DNA from: Accumulibacter sp.
GTDB taxonomy: Bacteria > Pseudomonadota > Gammaproteobacteria > Burkholderiales > Rhodocyclaceae
Assembly (NCBI GenBank): GCA_031267455.1
Contig: JAIRZC010000270.1
Span: 1-20,736, forward strand
Direction of reading: 5' to 3'
Length of the DNA stretch: 20,736 nt
The notes beneath the pieces were generated by a model. It searched no databases and had not been told where the DNA came from. It was given only the letters and a program-made list of their open reading frames with translations. This document shows positions 14,885 to 20,736 of the stretch, piece after piece. Within the stretch, counting starts at the first letter, position 1. Every line of letters begins with the position of its first letter. Both the position numbers and the translations under genes were made by a program.

Positions 14885-16722
14885 GGGGCACTTTTTCCTT
14901 CCAGATGACCGAAGATATCAAGGCCTCCCGGATGGTTCGGCGATTTGCGGAAAAAATCGCCGTCTGGAAGATGGTCGCGCAAGTGTTCGAAGTCGCCATT
15001 GATACTTGCGTCTTTGATGACGATAGGGCGAAGAAAGATCACGAGCTCGGTTTTTGCCGCCGTATCGTCGCGCTGCTTGAAAAGTTCGCCGAAAACCGGA
15101 ATGTTTGAAACGACGGGAACCGCGTTGTCGAGATTTTCGATACGATCCTCGATGAGGCCTCCCATGACGGCGATGTTCCCGTTGTCGATGCGGATGACGG
15201 ATTCCATTTCGCGGGTTCGGACAACCGGAACGCTGCTGACGATCGGCGGAATGTTGCAGCTGCTGACGCCGAAACCGCAGGGATTCGCCAGTGTCGGATT
15301 CGGGTCCGTGACATACGAAACGATGCTCGAAATGCTGGGGCGGATGTTTAGTATGACAGAATCGTTTTCCGATATCTGCGGCGTGACGTTCATGACAAAG
15401 CCGACGGGAACCGATTGGAGCGTCGTCGTAAAGGTCGTCGTCGTCGTATTCGTATTCGCCGTCGTATCGGCCCTCAGGGTGAAGTAGACGTTGTTGTCGA
15501 CGACTTTCATGACGGCAGTCTGGTTGTTCATGACCGAAAGTTTTGGACTCGACAGGACTTTCACGGTACCGAAACCCTCGAGTAGTCTGACCGCCGCCTG
15601 GAAGTTTCCCCCGCTCGAATTCGGGTTGTTATATTGCAATTCCATGAGGCTGTCGGTCGGCGACGTGATTCCCACCGCCCGCTGCGCGAGCGTGAATCCA
15701 GCACCGCCCAGGGGCAGACGGCTCCAGTCGATCCCTTGCTGGTAATTGCTCGAAAGCCTGACTTCGGCGACGGTCGCCTCGATCAGCACCTGGCGTTGCG
15801 CGCTCCGAATGACCTGACTCAGGAATTCCTGGATTTTCTCATGCTGGCGTGAAGTTGCGCGCACGGTCAGAATACCGGATTCCGGATGCGCGATGACCGA
15901 GGCCGCCTCGCGGAAGGTTACGCGGCGGGTGGTTTGGGAAGACGCCGCTGAAGGGGTTTGTTGCGCCAGCACCGCGAGTACCGTGTTGACCGGCGTAATT
16001 TGCTGTTCTCCGATGGCTTCGTTTCCCCCTTCGGGAAGGATCTTGTCGGTTTCGCGCAGTATGTCGCGTATGTTTTGCGTGATCGTTTCCCAAAAAAGGT
16101 TTTGCGACCTGTTTTCGATGCGCGTGATCGAGTTGTTCGCGGCCGCGCCGCCTGCCATGCCGACTGCCGAGGCGCTGCCGGTTCCCCCCGCTCCAGGGGT
16201 ACCCGAAGCGACTTGGGTCGTCACGGCGACTGTACCGGTTACGGAGCGGTTCATGTTGACGTAATCGACCTTGTAAGTGCGCAAAAAAGGCGTATCCGGC
16301 ATGACGACAAGGTTGGCGCCTTCAAGCTCGAAACGCATGTCGACCTGGTGACTGATGCGCGTAAATATCTGCTGGAGTGTCTGGCTGATCGCATTGACCG
16401 TCACGTATCCCGAAATGCCGGGATGAATGTCGATGTTCAGGTTCGCGTCACGCGCGATTGCGAAAAGAAGGTCGTCGACCTTGATGTTGTGGACGACGAC
16501 GCTGTAAGTTTCGGTTTTTTTCGAAGCGCGGGGCTTCGGGAGCGCGACCGTCTGTTGGACGGGCTGTGGGATCGCGCCTTCGGAATGGACAATGTTCTCG
16601 GCTTGGATATGCGAGCGCGAAAGCTCCTTTATCGTGGGAGGCGCGCATGCGACAAGAAAAACGGAGAGCGCCAGCGAGACGCCGATTTTTTTCAACGGGC
16701 ATGGCGTTGTCAAGTAAGCCAA
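14881..16722 (-). CDS. mshL: MshL, outer-membrane secretin lipoprotein (PilQ/GspD family)
   Basis: 613 aa. Lipobox LVAC (Cys about residue 26) predicts a lipoprotein. An STN-type domain (about 75-135, VDDLLFAIARDANLNIDIHP) is followed by a Gly/Ala-rich stretch, an N-domain and the secretin core (about 300-580) with VLIEATVAEVRL, VLSSPKLSVMNNQ, and the final VFGELFKQRDD...ELVIFLRPIV. Forms the outer-membrane pore for the pilus. Start TTG 16722 is supported by GGAG 5 nt upstream. A Thr-rich run in the core (ADTTANTNTTTTTFTTT) is unusual. A separate candidate promoter lies just upstream. Confidence 0.95.
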   Translation of the reverse strand: MAYLTTPCPLKKIGVSLALSVFLVACAPPTIKELSRSHIQAENIVHSEGAIPQPVQQTVALPKPRASKKTETYSVVVHNIKVDDLLFAIARDANLNIDIHPGISGYVTVNAISQTLQQIFTRISHQVDMRFELEGANLVVMPDTPFLRTYKVDYVNMNRSVTGTVAVTTQVASGTPGAGGTGSASAVGMAGGAAANNSITRIENRSQNLFWETITQNIRDILRETDKILPEGGNEAIGEQQITPVNTVLAVLAQQTPSAASSQTTRRVTFREAASVIAHPESGILTVRATSRQHEKIQEFLSQVIRSAQRQVLIEATVAEVRLSSNYQQGIDWSRLPLGGAGFTLAQRAVGITSPTDSLMELQYNNPNSSGGNFQAAVRLLEGFGTVKVLSSPKLSVMNNQTAVMKVVDNNVYFTLRADTTANTNTTTTTFTTTLQSVPVGFVMNVTPQISENDSVILNIRPSISSIVSYVTDPNPTLANPCGFGVSSCNIPPIVSSVPVVRTREMESVIRIDNGNIAVMGGLIEDRIENLDNAVPVVSNIPVFGELFKQRDDTAAKTELVIFLRPIVIKDASINGDFEHLRDHLPDGDFFRKSPNHPGGLDIFGHLEGKSAP

Positions 16723-16755
16723 AGAAGCTCCATCTTTCCAGATAAACGATCGAAC

Positions 16756-16764
16756 ATCATATCA
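16756..16764 (-). promoter_or_regulatory. Candidate extended -10 promoter of mshL
   Basis: On the minus strand TGATATGAT (16764-16756) is an exact extended -10 (TG-n-TATNNT). Transcription would start about 27 nt before TTG 16722. No clear -35 is seen, which extended -10 promoters can lack. It would allow the mshL-to-prepilin block to be transcribed separately from mshM. Confidence 0.4.
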
Positions 16765-16805
16765 CAGGGGATGTTTTCCCGATATGTCGACCCGATGGGC
16801 GAAAT

Positions 16806-16823
16806 GGCGTTCGCAAGAACGCC
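16806..16823 (-). terminator. Hairpin between mshM and mshL
   Basis: GGCGTTC / GAACGCC, a perfect 7-bp stem with a 4-nt loop, about 86 nt behind the mshM stop. Only ATTTCG follows on the minus strand, so it is a weak terminator candidate or an mRNA-stabilising stem. Confidence 0.25.
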
Positions 16824-16908
16824 CCGATCCGTCTGGACGCCGTGCGCGGAATTGGCGCCAAACCCTAGCTGCGCATCGTCCACAACGCGGCAAGTTGTTG
16901 TCGCCGGA

Positions 16909-18309
16909 TCATCGCAACTTGGTAACGCTGCGAACGTAGGACTGCTTGAGCGGATATGCCCGTACCAGCCTTTCGCGGTCAGCTCGCGCGCTTTCGAACG
17001 AGGGGTAATCACCGTAAATGACCCCATAACGTTCTCTACCGCTCAGAGCGGAGCGATAGACGCGGATGTGTTGCGGATCCAGGTATTTGGTTTGCTCAAG
17101 AAAAGCTTCGACGCCTCGACGGTTGCTTGCGGCCGTACTGAAAAGCTGAATGAAGAAATGTGATTCCGGAGCGGATTCAAGCCACCGCGCGGTTGCGACA
17201 ACGCGTTCGTCGATCGTCGGAAAATTCTGCGCGATGGGAAGCGTCGGCGCAGCCGCCGCGGCAGGAACCGCCGGCGCGCTTCCCGATTGTGTCGGCAGGG
17301 GCATGGCCATTGCCTCGTTCGAAAACGAGGGAGGCGACAGAGGCGCGGGATGGGTAGCGGATCGCGCATTTTCGGCGATCGCTGAAAAAACCGGCTTCGT
17401 CTCTTCGCGCGTCCTGAAATAGGCAAGGGAGATGATCAGAATGAGGAGCGCCGCGGCGAGCGAACCGGCGAACCATTTTTCGGAGAGCGACGGATGGTTC
17501 ATTGGATTGAACTGCGCATCTTCGACTGCGGCCTTGATCTGCCGCGTGTCTATCATGTGCTTGTTTTCAGAGAAAGCCGAGAGTAGCGCTTTGTCGGCAA
17601 GTATGTTGATCCGCCGCGTCAGGCCTTCGGAAACACGGGCAATGAGCCGGACCGCGGCGGGTGTGAAGATATCGGGGCCGCGATAACCGGCGCGGCGGAG
17701 GCGGAACATCAGATATTCGCCAATGTCGTCGCGGTGAAGCGGGATCAGCGCAAAATTGTGCGTGATGCGTTCCTTGAGCGGTCGCATGCCGGATTCGAGA
17801 AGGCGCTCGTCGAGCTCGGGCTGTCCGAACAGGACGATGTGCAGGAGTTTGTGCCGCTTCGATTCAAGATTCGAGAGCAGCCGGATTTCTTCGAGCGTTT
17901 CCTGCGGCATCGCGTGCGCTTCGTCGACCATGATGACGACAAGCCGACCTTCGGCGTAATAGTCGATCAAGCGTTTCTGGATGGCCATCAAAAGGCGGCG
18001 GGTACGCTTTTCAGGAACTGTCACCTCGAGTTCTTCGGCGATCGTATCAAGGATTTCTTCGCGTGAAAGCGATGGATTGGCAAAATAGATCGTTTTGACC
18101 GATTCCGGCAGCGTCTCCAGAAGCATCCGACAGAGCATCGTTTTTCCGCTGCCGACCTCTCCGCTGACCTTGACGATTCCTTCGTCATGCGTCGTCGCGT
18201 AGATCAGCGCTTCCAGAGTTGCTTTTCGCTTGGCGCCCGGGAAAAAGAATTCGGTGTGCGGTGTAATACGGAAAGGCGCTTCGCGCAGGCCAAAATGCTC
18301 AAGATACAT
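16909..18309 (-). CDS. mshM: MshM-like AAA ATPase with membrane helix and SPOR-like C-terminus
   Basis: 466 aa from ATG 18309. The start is chosen because MYLEHFGLREAPF is the conserved beginning of ExeA/MshM proteins; an in-frame ATG at 18321 is possible. Walker A GEVGSGKT (50-57), Walker B VVIMVDEAHA (124-133), and sensor-like FGQPELDERL (161-170). A membrane helix lies at about 279-298, followed by a Pro/Ala-rich linker. The last ~80 residues (FFIQLFSTAASNRRGVEAFL..., YGVIYGDYPSFESARADRER) resemble a SPOR peptidoglycan-binding repeat. ExeA-type ATPases help assemble secretins through the cell wall, which fits the secretin gene next door. First gene of the pilus cluster. Confidence 0.9.
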   Translation of the reverse strand: MYLEHFGLREAPFRITPHTEFFFPGAKRKATLEALIYATTHDEGIVKVSGEVGSGKTMLCRMLLETLPESVKTIYFANPSLSREEILDTIAEELEVTVPEKRTRRLLMAIQKRLIDYYAEGRLVVIMVDEAHAMPQETLEEIRLLSNLESKRHKLLHIVLFGQPELDERLLESGMRPLKERITHNFALIPLHRDDIGEYLMFRLRRAGYRGPDIFTPAAVRLIARVSEGLTRRINILADKALLSAFSENKHMIDTRQIKAAVEDAQFNPMNHPSLSEKWFAGSLAAALLILIISLAYFRTREETKPVFSAIAENARSATHPAPLSPPSFSNEAMAMPLPTQSGSAPAVPAAAAAPTLPIAQNFPTIDERVVATARWLESAPESHFFIQLFSTAASNRRGVEAFLEQTKYLDPQHIRVYRSALSGRERYGVIYGDYPSFESARADRERLVRAYPLKQSYVRSVTKLR

Positions 18310-18341
18310 CGAGGCTTCCATCGCGGACGGGAAATGCGGGC

Positions 18342-18347
18342 ATTATA
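18342..18347 (-). promoter_or_regulatory. Candidate -10 of the pilus operon
   Basis: GGGTATAATGC on the minus strand contains a perfect TATAAT (18347-18342), 33 nt before mshM ATG 18309. The -35 region is poor (CCTGTT with a 17-nt spacer, or CTGTTC with 16). The intergenic position upstream of the first pilus gene makes it a reasonable operon promoter. Confidence 0.45.
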
Positions 18348-18456
18348 CCCAGAAACCGTTCTCGAACAGGTTCGTGAGAAGCGCGTCGCTAAGTGTGTGT
18401 GGTAAGGCTCGCGCGCAAAAATTCGATTCTGGGATTTATCTACGAAGGAACAGACG

Positions 18457-18555
18457 ATGACGTCTCACCCTGGATTATCCAAAGAAGGTACGCCGCATGG
18501 CGCGATTGTGGCGGTTTTGGAGTTTAGGAAATCTGGCTGCGCAAGTGGTCGGTGA
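18457..18555 (+). pseudogene. Possible 5' end of a plus-strand gene cut by the prophage
   Basis: ATG 18457 has AAGGA 7 nt upstream and encodes MTSHPGLSKEGTPHGAIVAV before reading into the 3' end of the phage gpG gene and stopping at 18553-18555. The first ~22 codons lie in host DNA and look protein-like; the rest overlaps the phage gene antisense. I infer a host gene truncated by the prophage junction at roughly 18515-18525. No family is recognised and it may be chance. Confidence 0.3.
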
Positions 18556-19081
18556 TTTCGTGCTCGATCATCGTTTCGTCGTCGGCCGAAATCCCCAGGA
18601 AGGGGCGCGCGGGAATCGTGACGTTGCGACTCCGCCCCGCGCGAGTCGTGCCGAACTGGTGCACGGCCATCCCGATCGGGTCGCCACCGGATTTGATCGT
18701 CTCCGAAAGATAGTTCGTCCCGACGAGGAGCGTATCGCCCTGCCTCTGGTAATTGAACGATCGGGAAAAAGCCCCGGTATCGACCAAGGGCTTCTTCCCC
18801 ATGAGCGCGCCGGTTCGCCCGGATCGGACGCGCCCCCGGTTCGCGCCCTCGGAATAGGTGTCCGATCGGGAAACCATTTTCAGGTAGGTCGCCGGGGCGT
18901 TAGGCTGCCAGTGACTCCCGTCCGGCGCGGTGCTCGTGACGAAGCGCGCCCTCGTTGATTCGACCAACTCCTGGCCGATCTTCTTCAAGGTCGTTTCCAT
19001 CCCTCCCGGCATCGCGGCGTCCGAGAGCCTCTTTAACGCGGCCTGGACGTTGGCGCTATTGACATCGATGGTGATGGGCAT
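18524..19081 (-). CDS. Mu-like phage virion morphogenesis protein (gpG / Phage_tail_S family)
   Basis: 185 aa. N-terminal ITIDVNSANVQAALKRLSD, then the family signature FVTSTAPDGSHWQPNAPATY, a LVDTGAFSRSF segment and IPARPFLGIS near the end, all typical of the Mu gpG/tail-completion family. In Mu-like phages this gene directly follows the MuF head morphogenesis gene, as here apart from the small gene between them. Starts 1 nt after the 78-aa gene ends. It is the last phage gene before host DNA. Confidence 0.9.
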   Translation of the reverse strand: MPITIDVNSANVQAALKRLSDAAMPGGMETTLKKIGQELVESTRARFVTSTAPDGSHWQPNAPATYLKMVSRSDTYSEGANRGRVRSGRTGALMGKKPLVDTGAFSRSFNYQRQGDTLLVGTNYLSETIKSGGDPIGMAVHQFGTTRAGRSRNVTIPARPFLGISADDETMIEHEITDHLRSQIS

Positions 19082-19082
19082 G

Positions 19083-19319
19083 TCAGATCAGGATGTCGTT
19101 TTTCGTGCCGCCGTTTTCGTCGTAGATGTCCGGCCAAAGCTCGTGCTCGATTTGATGGCCTTCTTTCGTGTCGAGGGGCCGGTTCCGTTCTACGGCCCTG
19201 CGCAGTGCGGGGATCAGCACCTCATCCGGAATATCAAACCCTCCCCGAGTAAAGGGCAGGAAGGATTCGAATTTTTCCGTATAGGCGGCGACAGCCTCAC
19301 TACGTTTTCCCGAGATCAT
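19083..19319 (-). CDS. 78-aa unknown protein, candidate immunity protein for the MuF extension
   Basis: ATG 19319 overlaps the MuF stop as ATGA and has AGGA 8 nt upstream; an in-frame ATG at 19328 is the alternative (81 aa). The product begins MISGKRSEAVAAYTEKFESF and is acidic in its C-terminal half (EHELWPDIYDENGG). No family recognised. Position directly behind a MuF protein with an enzyme-like C-terminal domain, and its small acidic nature, fit an immunity protein of a MuF polymorphic toxin. This is inference from context only. Confidence 0.7.
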   Translation of the reverse strand: MISGKRSEAVAAYTEKFESFLPFTRGGFDIPDEVLIPALRRAVERNRPLDTKEGHQIEHELWPDIYDENGGTKNDILI

Positions 19320-20736
19320 TTCAGCCATCCTAAAAAGGCCCGGTTCGTTTCGGGCAACATGCGTTCAACAATCCACCGCCAAAATAATCCATTTTCGCCG
19401 TGGATGTCAAACAAATTCGCAAAAACTTCCGTTCCGGCACGAGAAGGTTTTTTTCCGTAATAGGCGTTGTCGTGTCCAAAACCACTTTTATAAATCCCGC
19501 AGACCTTGTTCCGCGTCACGCTGCCAAAAAGGTCGGACAGGTCGCCCAGCAGGCCCTTATCGAAGGTCGCTTCCCATTCTTGCCTATTTTTGATTCCCCC
19601 CGTCAAGGCATCCATCAGTTCTTGCGCGTCGTCGTTCTCAAAGGCAACGACGATCCGGCGGTAACGATCCGCCTTGCCAACCCCTTGCAGGAGCATGGGA
19701 AATTCGGCGTGTTTTTCGACGTCGATCTGGGTCTGCGCGTAGGCCAGGCCCGCTTTTTTGTACCGATCCGCCAGCCAGACGTCTTTGTCGGGCGCGGCGA
19801 GGAATTCGGCGTGTGACGTTTGATACGCCGCGTCCAGCAGGGAGCGGCGCTTGAGATTGCTCCGGGTCTTTCCGTGCGCGCCGGCGGTAACCAGCGCGCG
19901 GGAATCCTTTTTCATCGCGGCGACAAAATCAACATCCTCGCTGGCATAGCCCCGGTTGTTTTGTTTTCCGACCGTAGTGTCGACGTGATGCCCGTATTCA
20001 TGCCGCCAGGTGCTTTGACCATACAAGGTCTTTTCGGAGTACCCGTCCATCTCGATGTACGTGTTGGGGCGACAGTACGCGCTCGTCTTTGGGGTTTTCA
20101 ACACCACCTTCGGATCGCCGACTTTGGCGATCGTCCGCCGGATATTTTCCGGCGCGTTGAAAAACGCGGCATCGTGCCATTGCCCCGCGGGGGTTTGCGG
20201 ATTCCACGGCTGTGCCACCGCCACGAAGGATTGCGCCAGCGGCGCGGAAAGTTTCGCGGCCTTGTCGTTGATGAGTTTTTGGAGTTCGCCCGCAACGGAA
20301 GCCCCCGGCGCGTAGGCCCAGCCCTTGTCGATGCCGGGCGGCAGGCCGGTTTTCAGATTGGGTGTATCCCAGCCCGCCGGCGGTTCGGTGGCTGCGCCGC
20401 TCGGGGGTTCGGCAACGGCTTTGACGTAACATCGGCACAGCCAGCCATTGGGCGGGCAGTGCGTCTTGTAGAACGGGTGATCGTGCCGGAGTGTCAGCCT
20501 CTGATCGCCCCACTGCTTGTGCAGCGGGCGCGGGTGGAGTACCGAGTCGTTGTGGATGTATTGCCAGTAGGGGTAGGCTTCCAGGAAGGCCGGGTCGGTC
20601 AGTTGCGCGTAGCGCCCCGCCGCCTGACTGGTGATGAGATTCGTTTCGAAGATGATCCGCGTTCGCCAGGCGACGCCCCGCTTCGTTCCCTCTCCCGTCC
20701 AGCCTGTCCAGCCGCGGCGCGCGACGATCTCGTTAA
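19316..20736 (-). CDS. MuF-type phage head morphogenesis protein with HExxH C-terminal domain; N-terminus beyond right edge
   Basis: The minus-strand frame is open from the window's right edge to TGA 19316 (about 472 codons seen). The first ~120 residues carry the Phage_Mu_F/SPP1 gp7 minor head protein core: WRTRIIFETNLITSQAAGRY, YWQYIHNDSVLHPRPLHKQW and HPFYKTHCPPNGWLCRCYV. A Pro/Ala-rich linker follows, then a ~300-aa extension with HEYGHHVD (about residues 245-252), a zinc metallopeptidase HExxH motif, preceded by YIEMDGYSEKTLYGQST. MuF proteins of temperate phages are known to carry variable toxin domains at their C-terminus. Whether this domain is a toxin, a virion protease or inactive cannot be told. 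Overlaps the next gene by ATGA. Confidence 0.88.
   Translation of the reverse strand, partial: NEIVARRGWTGWTGEGTKRGVAWRTRIIFETNLITSQAAGRYAQLTDPAFLEAYPYWQYIHNDSVLHPRPLHKQWGDQRLTLRHDHPFYKTHCPPNGWLCRCYVKAVAEPPSGAATEPPAGWDTPNLKTGLPPGIDKGWAYAPGASVAGELQKLINDKAAKLSAPLAQSFVAVAQPWNPQTPAGQWHDAAFFNAPENIRRTIAKVGDPKVVLKTPKTSAYCRPNTYIEMDGYSEKTLYGQSTWRHEYGHHVDTTVGKQNNRGYASEDVDFVAAMKKDSRALVTAGAHGKTRSNLKRRSLLDAAYQTSHAEFLAAPDKDVWLADRYKKAGLAYAQTQIDVEKHAEFPMLLQGVGKADRYRRIVVAFENDDAQELMDALTGGIKNRQEWEATFDKGLLGDLSDLFGSVTRNKVCGIYKSGFGHDNAYYGKKPSRAGTEVFANLFDIHGENGLFWRWIVERMLPETNRAFLGWLK

Noticed and set aside
16710..17027. 105-aa minus-strand ORF across the mshM-mshL gap
   Set aside because: It overlaps the conserved SPOR-like end of mshM and the mshL start in another frame; no ribosome binding site or family features.

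Overview
The window (about 20.7 kb, GC-rich) looks like chromosomal DNA of a proteobacterium, most likely a betaproteobacterium. This rests on a type I-E CRISPR-Cas locus, a long MSHA-type (mannose-sensitive haemagglutinin) pilus operon and Mu-like prophage genes. Almost everything is read from the minus strand. No rRNA or tRNA gene was seen.

Left part, 1-5720: a type I-E CRISPR-Cas locus. cas3 (HD nuclease plus helicase, 930 aa) is followed on the minus strand by cas8e/cse1, which runs off the left edge. About 1.3 kb of foreign DNA separates them. It holds a DUF1016 (YhcG-like) PD-(D/E)XK nuclease gene with a one-base frameshift near its N-terminus. In front of that is the 3' scrap of another gene. 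At 2494-2583, just behind the cas3 stop, a miniature CRISPR lies on the opposite (plus) strand: two diverged I-E repeats separated by exactly 32 nt. Only the parts that would remain in a mature crRNA are conserved: the 8-nt 5' handle of repeat 1 and the first 21 nt (hairpin) of repeat 2. The spacer's first 11 nt match, except at position 6, a site directly upstream of the unit (2483-2493). That site has a canonical AAG PAM (2480-2482) and overlaps predicted divergent promoters. This is the layout expected of a Cascade-guided regulatory crRNA (CreR-like, or the CreA half of a CreTA-like module). It is the most interesting object here.

Middle part, 5727-18347: nine consecutive minus-strand genes for an MSHA-type type IV pilus machine: mshM (ATPase with a SPOR-like tail), mshL (secretin), mshN (TPR), mshE (assembly ATPase), mshG (inner-membrane platform), mshI (PilM/PilN-like), mshJ (PilO-like), a small periplasmic mshK/PilP-like protein, and a large prepilin-like protein ending in a lectin-like domain. 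Many neighbours overlap by ATGA or are only a few bases apart. Candidate promoters lie before mshM and mshL. No major pilin, minor pilins or prepilin peptidase are in the window.

Right part, 18457-20736: the edge of a Mu-like prophage, also on the minus strand. A MuF-type head morphogenesis protein (open at the right edge) carries a C-terminal extension with an HExxH metallopeptidase motif. It is followed, with an ATGA overlap, by a 78-aa unknown protein and then by a gpG-type virion morphogenesis protein. The order MuF-extension-small gene resembles MuF polymorphic toxins with cognate immunity genes. Phage genes stop abruptly after gpG. A short plus-strand ORF with a good ribosome binding site runs into the phage DNA there and may be a host gene cut by the prophage.
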